In this document: positions 8,212 through 17,664 of the stretch, piece after piece | Numbering within the stretch: position 1 is the stretch's first letter | How the letters are laid out: each line of letters begins with the position of its first letter | DNA from: Flavobacterium hydatis | GTDB taxonomy: Bacteria; Bacteroidota; Bacteroidia; Flavobacteriales; Flavobacteriaceae | DNA length: 64,000 nt | Assembly (NCBI RefSeq): GCF_000737695.1 | Contig: NZ_JPRM01000036.1 | Span: forward strand, 1-64,000 | Direction of reading: 5' to 3' | Notes under the pieces: model-generated | The model's input: only the letters and a program-made list of their open reading frames with translations | Told to the model about the DNA's origin: nothing | Database searches by the model: none | Position numbers and translations under genes: made by a program

Positions 8212-9273
8212 TTAAGTGGGAATCTTTTCATTCCAGACATCAGAGGCTTCCCTGCAATCTTCGACTTTATGCGCTCTAAGTTTTGTAAAATAATTTATAA
8301 TCTCAGTTTTGTTTTTAGACAAAATTATGTTTAAATCATCTGATTTCTCATTTTTAAAAATTTCACTTTCAATTTTTTCTACAAGATCAATTGTTCCACG
8401 GATTATTTTTCGAGGATTAATAATTATGCCTTTTTTACTTAGTTTCGGGCTCTTTCCTAAATAATCTGATATAATGAGTAAGACATTTATAATTCTAACA
8501 AGTGGATGAGGATGAGAGTTCTCTTCATAATATATCTCTCTTTTTGCGTTTGAAAATGTAAGGAAATATAACAGGACAGTTGCACTAAATAGCTCAACAA
8601 GTAATTCCATTTTTTCAGTATCAATTGTTTCTCCAAATATTTTAAATCCATATTGCTGTATATGTGCAGCCAAAGAGAGTGCGCTAAAGCTATCAGCGTC
8701 TAATTCAAGTTTATGCCTTGTTAAAGAGAAATTATTACTTGTACTCGTTTCCTGCATCCAATTTTGAAGTTCTTCGGATTGTTGAATAAGGTGACCTAAT
8801 TCATGATAAAAAGTAGAATGCTGTACTTGTTGGTACATCAGTACATGAATTGGATTATCTAAAAAAGGATGTATTTTTTCAAATCTTTCCTTTAGTTTTT
8901 TATCGAGTTCCTCATTTTTTAAAAAGTCATTAATCTGACGTATCATTAGACCACTTGTAATTGCTATGACACCATGCTTATTGAATGTTTTTGCACGTGC
9001 ATTTGGAGAAGTATCATTTTGAAAAAAAATTGAACTTGATTTTACATCATATTTTGATGCCCATGTCAAAATACCCCGATAAAACTGATAGGTTTCAGCA
9101 AATTCATGTTCGTGTGGAGTCTCTCCAAAATCAAATATGTCCCCTTCATTAATATCAGTCTTTTTTAAAAGTTCAAGAACTTCATCTTTGTAAGTCATTT
9201 TTCTGTTTTTTTTAAAGAAAATGTAAATAGTAAGTGGAACTAACAAAAATAGTATTAATACAAAGTACTGCAT
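8212..9273 (-). CDS. Membrane-anchored zinc metallopeptidase-like protein
   Basis: This 353-residue protein has one N-terminal membrane helix (residues 2-20, QYFVLILFLLVPLTIYIFF). A gluzincin-type zinc site follows: HELGH at 157-161, and ELDAD (190-194), which supplies the third ligand ~30 residues later. It resembles M48-like peptidases in layout but is not a classic HtpX or Ste24, which have more helices. The catalytic domain should face the cytoplasm because the helix is followed by KKNRK (positive-inside). The substrate is unknown. It heads the minus-strand group 9273-5491, ~130 nt upstream of the small nuclease-like gene. Confidence 0.7.
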   Translation of the reverse strand: MQYFVLILFLLVPLTIYIFFKKNRKMTYKDEVLELLKKTDINEGDIFDFGETPHEHEFAETYQFYRGILTWASKYDVKSSSIFFQNDTSPNARAKTFNKHGVIAITSGLMIRQINDFLKNEELDKKLKERFEKIHPFLDNPIHVLMYQQVQHSTFYHELGHLIQQSEELQNWMQETSTSNNFSLTRHKLELDADSFSALSLAAHIQQYGFKIFGETIDTEKMELLVELFSATVLLYFLTFSNAKREIYYEENSHPHPLVRIINVLLIISDYLGKSPKLSKKGIIINPRKIIRGTIDLVEKIESEIFKNEKSDDLNIILSKNKTEIINYFTKLRAHKVEDCREASDVWNEKIPT

Positions 9274-9450
9274 ATTTCAATGTTTTTTATTCGTGCGGAT
9301 TAAACCCCAATTACTTTTACTTAAATATATGTAAAGCAAACTGAATCACTAATAGGTGAAAACACCTGTTTTTAATCTATTATACAATTCTATAAAAACG
9401 AAAAAAGATGCCAAAGCATCTTATCTAGTCTAAATTTTTAATTTTCCGAT

Positions 9451-9570
9451 TTAATCAAAATTGAATAATTCCTTAATATCAACATGTAACTCCTTAGCTA
9501 AACAAAACAATGTTCCAACTTTAGAATTAGATTGACTTCTTTCATTTTTTACTATTTGACTTTTTAGTTT
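9451..9570 (-). pseudogene. XRE-type HTH C-terminal fragment, out of frame
   Basis: On the minus strand, the frame ending at the TAA complement 9451-9453 reads SQIVKNERSQSNSKVG, then TLFCLAKELHVDIKELFNFD. This is the typical second half of a Cro/CI-type helix-turn-helix ('...LAKxLxVxIKELF'). It has no start of its own, because a stop lies directly upstream in this frame, and it overlaps the 3' end of the next gene in a different frame. It is either the tail of that gene disconnected by a frameshift near 9560, or the remnant of a separate XRE regulator. Confidence 0.55.
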
Positions 9571-9880
9571 TTGCTACAAAATCATCATTAATCTTAGTGC
9601 CATGCTTTTCTTCAATTATTTTAAAAAAAGCGGAAAGGGAAATCTTTTTATTGAAACACATAATTGCTAATGTAGACATAGGAATTCTGTATCCATCTAC
9701 ATCATTTATCTTCGTTATGATATGTCTATGAACACCTAGTTCCTTACTTTGTCCATTAATCGATTTATTCGGATCAATCCAATTAGTGCGTATATAATTG
9801 CATACAAATTTGTCAAGTAAAAAGACTTTACCAGCTTCTTCTAAACTTCTTCTATTATTTTCATTTTCCTTGTCCATCAT
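9542..9880 (-). CDS. Helix-turn-helix-like regulator, 112 aa
   Basis: This is a 112-residue protein. Residues ~40-70 (INGQSKELGVHRHIITKIND, then GYRIPMSTLAIMCF) read like an HTH in which the recognition helix is VHRHIITKIN. The helix after it (ISLSAFFKIIEEKHG) resembles the end of small XRE-like regulators common in Bacteroidota. The C-terminus KTKKSNSKK is low complexity, and the DNA just past it encodes a second HTH half in another frame. A damaged tandem-HTH protein is therefore possible. Confidence 0.6.
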   Translation of the reverse strand: MMDKENENNRRSLEEAGKVFLLDKFVCNYIRTNWIDPNKSINGQSKELGVHRHIITKINDVDGYRIPMSTLAIMCFNKKISLSAFFKIIEEKHGTKINDDFVAKTKKSNSKK

Positions 9881-9971
9881 AGCAAAAAAAGAAATTATTC
9901 ACAAATATTGTTGTCACTATCGTGACAGGTTGATAATATTTTATTATATTTGTAATTGATTATTTATATTT

Positions 9972-10157
9972 GCGATACTTCTTATAAAATATATGAAGCA
10001 TTCGCTTTGAATCTCGCCTTCAAAAACTGGTACTTTTAAGTAGGAACGAGAAGATAAGTGTAGATGCTCACGTCATACTGGCGTGGGCTCACTTATTGTT
10101 CCCGGTATACCAGTACCTTGAAGGCAATAAGCTGAGTTTAAACCCACGCCTTTTTTT
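9972..10157 (+). ncRNA. Structured RNA candidate, 6S-Flavo-like
   Basis: No gene lies here, but pairing is extensive. A leading hairpin spans 9972-10005. A long nested hairpin follows: 10016-10023 with 10118-10125 (GCCTTCAA/TTGAAGGC), 10026-10033 with 10105-10114, 10043-10047 with 10098-10102, 10054-10060 with 10090-10096, and 10066-10074 with 10080-10088 around a 5-nt loop. A long, interrupted hairpin of ~110 nt is the architecture of bacterial 6S RNA; in Flavobacteriia the Rfam family 6S-Flavo has about this size. The run TTTTTTT at 10151-10157 follows CCCACGCC (10143-10150), which can instead pair with 10080-10087 and would act as a terminator stem. TATATTTG-type boxes lie just upstream (about 9945-9972). 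Naming it 6S-Flavo is an inference from shape. Confidence 0.5.
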
Positions 10158-10398
10158 GGCTTTTTTGATTTCTCAGTTTTTATTCATCGCGTATTACTTC
10201 TTTAATTTCATAGTGTCGCAATTAGCTAATTGTTTAACCAATACTAAACTTGTGTACTTATGATATAAAATTCTTGCTTTGTTTTTTGATGCCTGCGCTG
10301 TCTTATTTTAATTTTTGAGTTAGTAACTGTACAGTTGCAGGCAATTAAAAAAGGAATGGATCTAGTGATTTAATAAAAATATTAAATCGAAACGCCAT

Positions 10399-10444
10399 AA
10401 AAAAAGACCCTCTACTCACCAGTTTGCGACAAGAGTAGAGAGTC
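10399..10444 (-). terminator. Hairpin with U-run on the minus strand, upstream of susC
   Basis: GACCCTCTACTC (10406-10417) pairs with GAGTAGAGAGTC (10433-10444) with one mismatch around a 15-nt loop. On the minus strand the stem is followed by seven Ts (complement of 10399-10405). It therefore looks like a terminator for antisense transcription, or a hairpin in the susC leader. Confidence 0.5.
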
Positions 10445-10484
10445 ATAATTAAAAAACTTGTGTTTATTAATCTTATCCAAAATT

Positions 10485-13400
10485 ATGAAAAATATTTCAT
10501 TTTGCAAGGGTCGGGAGGTTCTGTGGTATGCGTTTATTTCAGCGATATATCTAACTTGCCCTGACATCTTTGCTAAACCCACAACAAAATATTCCCCTAC
10601 ACAGCAGCAGTTGCAAATTAGTGGTACAATCACTGATGGTGTCGGTACTATGCCAGGTGTTACAGTAGGAATAAAAGGATCTATAATATCAACCGTTACT
10701 GATCTTGGCGGTAAATATACTATCAATGCTTTCAATACAGACATATTGATATTTTCTTATATCGGGTATAAAACGGTGGAAATCACTATTGGTTCACAAT
10801 CTATTATAAATCTGGAAATGAAGATAGACGCAACCAATCTTCAGGAAGTAACAATCAATGCAGGTTACTACTCTGTAAAAGATAGCGAGCGTACCGGAAG
10901 TATTACTAAAATATCATCAAAAGACATCGAAAAGCAGCCAGTTACAAATGTACTTGCTACGATGCAAGGAAGAATGGCTGGAGTGAATATAACTCAAAAT
11001 ACGGGTATGCCGGGTGGAGGTTTTGATATTGAAATCCGTGGACAAAATAGTTTGAGGCTGGATGGTAACAGTCCCTTGTACATTATTGATGGTGTTCCTT
11101 ATTCTTCTCAGGAGATCGGCAGTTCCTATACATCAGGAAATATGCCTGCACAAAATAGCCCGCTCAATAGTATCAATCCGGGGAATATTTCTAATATCGA
11201 AGTACTAAAAGATGCCGATGCTACTGCTATTTATGGCTCTCGTGGTGCAAACGGTGTTGTTCTTATAACCACTAAAAAAGGAAAAGAAGGCAAAACATCA
11301 TTTAGTACTAGTTATTCAAACGGATATGGAGAGGTAGCCCATTTTATCGGTCTTATGGATACACCGCAATATTTAGCAATGCGCAGAGAAGCTTTTGCCA
11401 ATGATGGTGTTACAGACTATCCAGCGGATGCTTATGATGTTAATGGAACTTGGGATCAAAATCGGAATACCAACTGGCAGAAGCTGCTTATAGGTGGTAC
11501 AGCCAGTTACACGAATATTCAGTCGTCACTATCGGGTGGCTCAGCCCAAACGCAGTTTTTATTGAGTGGAAATTACAATAAAGAAACTACAGTATATCCC
11601 GGAGATTTTGATTACATCAAAGCCAATGGACATTTTAATCTAAACCATGAATCGTTAGATCAAAGGTTCAAAGTTACTTTTACTACAGGCTATACAGCGC
11701 AATTTAATAATCTGCCCTCGGTAGACCTCACACGTGATGCAATTACTTTGGTACCTAATGCCCCGTCACTTTATGATTCTGCAGGAAAACTTAATTGGGA
11801 GAATAATACATTTGAAAATCCTCTGGCAAAACTTGAAGGGAAAATAAAAGGAGAAACGTATGACTTTCTCACTAATATTCTGCTTTCTTATGATTTAGGA
11901 ATGGGCTTTACTACAAAAACCAGCCTTGGTTATACAGACCTTCGTCAAAGTCAGATGAATTTACTTCCTTCTACGATTTACAATCCTGCATATGGACTTG
12001 GAAGTGAAGTTTCAGCCATGTTCTCAAATACAGTCAATCGTAATTCGTGGATTACAGAACCGCAATTGGGATGGGGTTATACAATTGGTAAAGGAAAAAT
12101 TGAAGTGCTAGCCGGAGCAACTTTCCAGCAACAAAAAAGCAATCAGTTGGTGAGCGCCGCAGAAGGCTTTGCCAGTAATAGCCTGATTGAGAATCCTGCT
12201 TCAGCAGCAAACTACCTTATTTTAAATAGTGACGAAACCTTGTACAAGTATCAGGCATTTTTTGGGCGTGTTAATCTGAATTGGCAAGGAAAGTACATTT
12301 TAAATCTTACAGGTCGAAGGGATGGATCGAGCCGTTTCGGACCCGGTCGACAATTTGCCACATTTGGAGCCGTTGGAGCCGCATGGCTTTTTGGAGCCGA
12401 AAGTTTTATAAAGCAAAATCTAAATTTCTTAAGCTTTGGAAAATTACGGACTAGTTATGGAACCAGCGGTAATGACCAGATTGGGGATTATCAATATTTG
12501 GATACCTATAGCACTTCGGGATATACTTATCAGGGTATTAATGGCTTGCAACCAACCCGTCTTTATAATCCGAATTTTGGATGGGAAACCAATCGAAAAT
12601 TGGAAGCTGCTCTGGAAATGGGTTTTTTGAATGACCGTATTTCCACTACAATAGCATGGTATCGTAATCGTTCTTCAAGCCAATTGGTAGGAATACCATT
12701 GCCGGGAACAACTGGATTCGCAGAGTTGCGAGCCAATTTGGATGCCGAAGTTCAAAACAGTGGACTGGAATTTAGCCTACGTACAGTAAATATACAAGGC
12801 AAGGATTTTAGTTGGATTAGTAATTTCAATATTACCAGTGCCAAAAATGAACTGCTTTCCTTTCCGGGTTTAGAAGGCTCACCTTATAAAAATCAATATG
12901 CAATTGGGCAACCCGTTAATATCGTAAAAGTCTATCATTATACAGGACTTAATCAAACCACAGGTACTTATCAATTTGAAGATTATAATGACGATGGAAA
13001 TTTATCAGCAGCAGATGATAAAAAGATTATTAAAAATCTGAGTCCTAAATATTATGGCGGATTTCAAAATCAAATACGATATGGAAATGTGCAATTAGAT
13101 TTTATGTTGCTGTTTGTGAAACAGCAGAATTTTAATGAAAATTTCAGAACATCAATGCCGGGAACTATGGTCAACCAACCCGAGGCTGTTATTAATCACT
13201 GGCAAAAACCGGGGGATGAAGGTCCTTATCAATCTTATAGCAATAGTAATGCTGAGAAAAGAGCTGCAAGTATAAGGTACTCTCAAAGCGATGCAGCAAT
13301 AAGCGACGCCTCTTTTATCCGTTTAAAGAATGTGTCAATCTCTTTCGATTTACCTCGAGACTGGACTAAGAAATTCTTCTGTAAAATTAGTCTACAAGCG

Positions 13401-13511
13401 CAGAACTTACTAACCATAACGCCTTATAAAGGTATTGACCCTGAGTTTCGATCATCCGGATATTTACCGCCATTGCGTATTATCACAACGAGTCTACAAG
13501 TTACTTTTTAA
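10485..13511 (+). CDS. SusC/RagA-type TonB-dependent outer-membrane transporter
   Basis: This is a 1008-residue protein that imports a substrate across the outer membrane, powered by TonB, together with the SusD-like lipoprotein that follows. I chose ATG 10485: it gives the basic-hydrophobic signal peptide (MKNISFCKGREVLWYAFISA...), whereas the upstream TTG adds 9 unlikely residues. After the signal peptide come a carboxypeptidase-regulatory-like domain (QISGTITDGVGTMPGVTV, about residues 45-120), the plug (VTNVLATMQGRMAGVNI; later VLKDADATAIYGSRGANGVV) and a β-barrel ending in ...TTSLQVTF with C-terminal Phe. Linkage to an S9 peptidase and a DUF6520 peptide suggests a peptide rather than glycan substrate. 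This inference comes from context. Confidence 0.92.
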   Translation: MKNISFCKGREVLWYAFISAIYLTCPDIFAKPTTKYSPTQQQLQISGTITDGVGTMPGVTVGIKGSIISTVTDLGGKYTINAFNTDILIFSYIGYKTVEITIGSQSIINLEMKIDATNLQEVTINAGYYSVKDSERTGSITKISSKDIEKQPVTNVLATMQGRMAGVNITQNTGMPGGGFDIEIRGQNSLRLDGNSPLYIIDGVPYSSQEIGSSYTSGNMPAQNSPLNSINPGNISNIEVLKDADATAIYGSRGANGVVLITTKKGKEGKTSFSTSYSNGYGEVAHFIGLMDTPQYLAMRREAFANDGVTDYPADAYDVNGTWDQNRNTNWQKLLIGGTASYTNIQSSLSGGSAQTQFLLSGNYNKETTVYPGDFDYIKANGHFNLNHESLDQRFKVTFTTGYTAQFNNLPSVDLTRDAITLVPNAPSLYDSAGKLNWENNTFENPLAKLEGKIKGETYDFLTNILLSYDLGMGFTTKTSLGYTDLRQSQMNLLPSTIYNPAYGLGSEVSAMFSNTVNRNSWITEPQLGWGYTIGKGKIEVLAGATFQQQKSNQLVSAAEGFASNSLIENPASAANYLILNSDETLYKYQAFFGRVNLNWQGKYILNLTGRRDGSSRFGPGRQFATFGAVGAAWLFGAESFIKQNLNFLSFGKLRTSYGTSGNDQIGDYQYLDTYSTSGYTYQGINGLQPTRLYNPNFGWETNRKLEAALEMGFLNDRISTTIAWYRNRSSSQLVGIPLPGTTGFAELRANLDAEVQNSGLEFSLRTVNIQGKDFSWISNFNITSAKNELLSFPGLEGSPYKNQYAIGQPVNIVKVYHYTGLNQTTGTYQFEDYNDDGNLSAADDKKIIKNLSPKYYGGFQNQIRYGNVQLDFMLLFVKQQNFNENFRTSMPGTMVNQPEAVINHWQKPGDEGPYQSYSNSNAEKRAASIRYSQSDAAISDASFIRLKNVSISFDLPRDWTKKFFCKISLQAQNLLTITPYKGIDPEFRSSGYLPPLRIITTSLQVTF

Positions 13512-13528
13512 CCTCAAAAAACAACGTT

Positions 13529-14959
13529 ATGAAAAACAGTAAATTATTGCAAGGTCTAAAGCATCACCGAAATTATAATTTGAGAACCTTATTCTTATTC
13601 GTAGTATGTAGTATGCTTTCTTGTTTTGCAACAGGATGCGACAATTTTGTTGATGTAGATTTGCCTACTTCACAACTAAATGCCGAAGACGTATTTAAAG
13701 ACAAAGTCACCGCAAATGCTGCAATGGTAGACATATATACTAAAATTCGTGAAAATGGCTTACTTACTGGGGGACCATCAGGCATTTCAAGTCAGCTTGG
13801 ACTTTATACAGATGAACTTAAATTTTATGGTGTATCTAATAGTGGTCAGGCTAATTTCTATAATAATTCGCTATTGGCTTCCGATACAGAAATTTTAGAT
13901 TTGTGGACAAGCAGTTACAATCAAATCTATTCCGCTAATGCAATCATTGAAGGTGTTTCTATATCTGATGTTCTAGAATCAAAAGATAAAGATCAATTAA
14001 TGGGAGAAGCATTATTTGTTAGGGGATTAATTCATTTGTATCTCACTAATGTTTTCGGAAATATTCCATTCATCATAACGACAGACTACAAGCAAAATAG
14101 TATTGTACATCGAATGTCTGAGAATGAAGTATATAATTTAATCAAAAAAGATCTGGAGCAGGCAAGTAAATTGTTACCAGAAGAATATATCGGTTCAGAG
14201 CGGGTTCGTCCAAATAAATGGGCATCACAGGCTTTATTAGCGAGAGTATGTCTCTATTTACAGCAATGGGATGAGGCTTCAGATGCCGCCTCTTCTGTAT
14301 TGAACCAAACGGATTTGTATATATGGTCGACAGATCTTAGTTCAGTATTTCTTAAAGGAAGTACTGCAACGATATGGCAATTGATGCCGGCAATCGATGG
14401 TATGAATACACATGAGGCTGAAACATTTGTTTTTACACAAGGTCCACCGTCATCATTAGCTATAAGCTATGAATTAGTCAAAGCTTTTACTACTCAGGAT
14501 TTACGCAAGGGGAATTGGCTAAAAGCAGTTACTGATGGTACAAGCATATGGTATCATGCCAACAAGTATAAAGAACGGTCAAATACAGGTTCTTCAGTTG
14601 AATACTCCATTGTGTTGAGAATGGCTGAACAATATCTCATAAGAGCTGAGGCACGTGCGCATCAGGGTGATATTATTGGGGCAAAAGAAGACTTGGACAA
14701 AACCAGAAACTTAGCAGGATTAAATAATACTTCTGCTACTAACGCAGAAGAAATTATAACAGAGGTATTGATAGAACGCCGTTTGGAGTTTTTTACAGAA
14801 CTGGGACATCGTTTTTTCGATTTAAAAAGGACTGGTCGTTTAGATACTTCATTATCGTCAGTAAAACCCCAATGGGGAACAACAGACCGTTTATTACCAA
14901 TTCCGGAATCAGAACTATTGCTCAATCCAAATCTAGCTCCCCAAAATGCAGGATATTAA
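13529..14959 (+). CDS. SusD/RagB-type outer-membrane lipoprotein
   Basis: This 476-residue lipoprotein is the substrate-binding lid of the SusC-like transporter. The signal peptide ends in a lipobox (LSCFATGC, Cys at about residue 37). The TPR-rich SusD fold is indicated by NAIIEG, GEALFVRGLIHLYLTNVFGN (about 155-174), WASQALLARVCLYLQQWDEA and the C-terminal block QYLIRAEARAHQG...ERRLEFFTELGHRFFDLKRTG, a hallmark of RagB/SusD proteins. It starts 17 nt after susC and overlaps the downstream peptidase start by 14 nt, so the three form one operon. Confidence 0.93.
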   Translation: MKNSKLLQGLKHHRNYNLRTLFLFVVCSMLSCFATGCDNFVDVDLPTSQLNAEDVFKDKVTANAAMVDIYTKIRENGLLTGGPSGISSQLGLYTDELKFYGVSNSGQANFYNNSLLASDTEILDLWTSSYNQIYSANAIIEGVSISDVLESKDKDQLMGEALFVRGLIHLYLTNVFGNIPFIITTDYKQNSIVHRMSENEVYNLIKKDLEQASKLLPEEYIGSERVRPNKWASQALLARVCLYLQQWDEASDAASSVLNQTDLYIWSTDLSSVFLKGSTATIWQLMPAIDGMNTHEAETFVFTQGPPSSLAISYELVKAFTTQDLRKGNWLKAVTDGTSIWYHANKYKERSNTGSSVEYSIVLRMAEQYLIRAEARAHQGDIIGAKEDLDKTRNLAGLNNTSATNAEEIITEVLIERRLEFFTELGHRFFDLKRTGRLDTSLSSVKPQWGTTDRLLPIPESELLLNPNLAPQNAGY

Positions 14960-17588
14960 TCAAATACAAATATCAGATACATTGAAGAAACATAAATCTT
15001 TTTTAAGGGGTTTTGTATGCTTTATAGTTTGGGTAATGGCTACCACTTCTTGGGGACAGGAAATACCAAAACGTGCATTGAGCAAAACCGATTATCATCT
15101 TTGGAATAAGCTACTAACAAGAAAATTATCAAATAATGGTGTATGGGTAAGCTATCTATTGATGTATGAATCTAAAAAAGATACGTTGTTTGTAAAAACT
15201 ACTAAAGGCAACATCACATACAATTTTCCCAGTGCGAAAGACGGAGTTTTTAACGGCGAGTCAGAGTTTGCATGCATTGCTAATGATACACTTACTGTTA
15301 CTAATCTAAAGAATGGTACACTAACAAAAATAGCAAATGTTCATGATTTTTTCTTTTCTGATAACAACAGTTTTTTGTTACTACTGCTAAAACAATCCAA
15401 TGGTAAACAACTACTTGTAGTCCAAGACTTAAAAGGAAAAAAAAAGCTTGAAATACCTAATGTAAACCAATGGCATCTTGAGCCCAATCGCAACGGTTTA
15501 CTCTATTGCACAGAATCTACAAAGGGGAATGAAATCGGCTATTTAACTTTTGGAAAGGAAGTGAAAAGCCATAGTATATTAGCTGACAGTAAAGGAAAAT
15601 TTCAGAATTTGAACTGGTGTGGTACTACAATTGCTTTCGTAGAAAATATCGGAGAAGCTCCTCAACTTTTTAGTTACAATATAGTAAGCGGTAAACTGCA
15701 TTGTTTTGATTCACGTAAACAGCATAATTTTCCAGAAGATATGAAAGTTTCAAATGAAACGTATCAATCCCTCACGATATCGGATGACGGGGATCGTATT
15801 TTTTTCTGGATGAAGGAAGACATAAGGCATTACCCAAATATTGACCCTAAGGCTGTACAGGTTTGGAATACTACAGATAAGCTCCTCTTTGATCATAGGA
15901 AGTATGTTGGACAATATACACTTATGGATAAGATGGCAGTCTGGCTTGTAAAAAGTAACCGATTTGTCCAAATTACCGATAGACAAATCCCAAAAGGATT
16001 TCTAAGTGGTGATTATAAAAATGCATTTATTTATGATCCTATAGCATATGAACCTCAAAGTAATTTTGATGGTCCTTTTGATTTGTATGTCGTAAATCTA
16101 CAAACAGGAAAAAGAAAACGAATTCTAGAAAAATACTCAGGTGATAACCTAACAATTCCTTCCCCTGATGGAAAATATCTTGCCTATCCAAAAGAAGGAA
16201 ACTGGTGGATATATGATATAAATACTGACACGCATGCCAACATCACTGCTTCAATACCATTGTCTTTTTTTCGACAGGATCAGGATAAACCCATTGAAGC
16301 AGCTCCTTATGGAAATGCCGGGTGGACGGTACAGGACAATTATATTGTCCTGTACGATCAGTATGATTTATGGCAAATATCAGTGGATGGTAAAATTAAA
16401 AAACGGCTGACCAGAGGTAGAGAAATAGAAAGAACCTACCGTATTAAACACCTAAAACCAGCCCCAATTTACCAAGAGCATGAAATTGAAACTAAGGGTA
16501 TATCTCTGCAATTAGAAAAAGGACTCCTACTTGATGCTGTGGATAAAAATTCAGGAGCATCGGGATTCTTCAAGTGGACTTTTAAAACTGGAGAAAAAAA
16601 AATGGTTTGGGAATCAAAAAAGATTAATCAAATAACGAAAGCTCTTGATAGGGATAGTTATATTTATGTAGAACAGAGTTATGAAGTAGCTCCAACACTT
16701 ATGTCTTACGAGAAGTCGTCGGAAAAAGTTTTCCAAACAAACGGCCAACAAAAGTATTTTTACTGGGGTAAAACTGAGGCTGTTCACTTTAATGTTGGAG
16801 GTAAAAAATTATCCGGTATTTTGTATTTTCCAGCCGAATACCAACAAGGAATTAAGTACCCAATGGTGGTGCACATCTACGAACGACAATTTCAATACTT
16901 TAATAATTATGTGAATCCTACTTCTTATACAGGAGATGGTTTCAATATTACAAACCTTACTACACAAGGGTATTTTGTCTTTCTCCCTGATATGGTTTTT
17001 GAAAAAGGGAACGTAGGACAATCGGCGACCCAATGCGTCTTATCAGCAGTTGATGCAGTTATTGCGAGAGGTTTTGTTGATCAAAAAAAAATTGGATTAA
17101 TTGGGCATTCATTTGGAGGATATGCAACGGATCTGATTATAACACAGACAGACCGTTTTGCAGCAGCCGTTTCTGGTGCAGCATGGACTGATCTTGTAAG
17201 TAGTTATCTTTACGTAGGAAGCACTTTTAGCAGACCAGATTTTTATCGTGCTGAATACGATCAATTGCGCATTGGTAAATCGCTATTCGAAGATACGGAT
17301 AGCTACTTGAACAATTCACCAGTTTTAAAAGCAGCTAATGTTAAGACACCTTTACTTGGATGGACAGGTGAGCAAGACAGGCATATACATTACCTTCAAA
17401 GCATGGAGTTTTATTTGGCTTTACGAAGGCTTAATAAATCTCATATCCTACTTGTGTATCCTGAAGAAGGGCACAGTTTATCAAAGCAGGAAAATCAAAA
17501 AGATCTTAACGAACGCATTAAGCAATGGTTTGATCATTACTTAAAAAATGATAAACCAAAAGATTGGATGAAAAATGGATACCAATAA
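14946..17588 (+). CDS. Secreted S9-family (prolyl oligopeptidase-type) peptidase
   Basis: This is an 880-residue exported serine peptidase. The N-terminus has a signal-like helix (FVCFIVWVMATTSWGQ) after a polar lead. A long β-propeller region follows, and the C-terminal α/β-hydrolase domain carries the catalytic triad: Ser in GHSFGGYA (about residue 722), Asp in GEQDRH (about 811) and His in EEGHSL (about 843). These match S9 peptidases such as dipeptidyl aminopeptidases. It overlaps susD by 14 nt (translational coupling), so its likely job is trimming peptides taken up or bound by the SusC/D pair in the periplasm. The ATG at 14946 is the only upstream start giving a signal sequence. Confidence 0.88.
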   Translation: MQDINQIQISDTLKKHKSFLRGFVCFIVWVMATTSWGQEIPKRALSKTDYHLWNKLLTRKLSNNGVWVSYLLMYESKKDTLFVKTTKGNITYNFPSAKDGVFNGESEFACIANDTLTVTNLKNGTLTKIANVHDFFFSDNNSFLLLLLKQSNGKQLLVVQDLKGKKKLEIPNVNQWHLEPNRNGLLYCTESTKGNEIGYLTFGKEVKSHSILADSKGKFQNLNWCGTTIAFVENIGEAPQLFSYNIVSGKLHCFDSRKQHNFPEDMKVSNETYQSLTISDDGDRIFFWMKEDIRHYPNIDPKAVQVWNTTDKLLFDHRKYVGQYTLMDKMAVWLVKSNRFVQITDRQIPKGFLSGDYKNAFIYDPIAYEPQSNFDGPFDLYVVNLQTGKRKRILEKYSGDNLTIPSPDGKYLAYPKEGNWWIYDINTDTHANITASIPLSFFRQDQDKPIEAAPYGNAGWTVQDNYIVLYDQYDLWQISVDGKIKKRLTRGREIERTYRIKHLKPAPIYQEHEIETKGISLQLEKGLLLDAVDKNSGASGFFKWTFKTGEKKMVWESKKINQITKALDRDSYIYVEQSYEVAPTLMSYEKSSEKVFQTNGQQKYFYWGKTEAVHFNVGGKKLSGILYFPAEYQQGIKYPMVVHIYERQFQYFNNYVNPTSYTGDGFNITNLTTQGYFVFLPDMVFEKGNVGQSATQCVLSAVDAVIARGFVDQKKIGLIGHSFGGYATDLIITQTDRFAAAVSGAAWTDLVSSYLYVGSTFSRPDFYRAEYDQLRIGKSLFEDTDSYLNNSPVLKAANVKTPLLGWTGEQDRHIHYLQSMEFYLALRRLNKSHILLVYPEEGHSLSKQENQKDLNERIKQWFDHYLKNDKPKDWMKNGYQ

Positions 17589-17615
17589 AAAAATTTTCTT
17601 TGGCTAATAAAAAAT

Positions 17616-17642
17616 GATGCCGTCTAATTAGTAGGCGGCATC
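17616..17642. terminator. Terminator-like hairpin between convergent genes
   Basis: GATGCCG (17616-17622) pairs with CGGCATC (17636-17642). It sits between the convergent S9 peptidase and DUF6520 genes. A-rich on the left and AAAA on the right give only a weak U-tract on either strand. Confidence 0.5.
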
Positions 17643-17664
17643 AAAATTTACTCCAAAAGATCAA

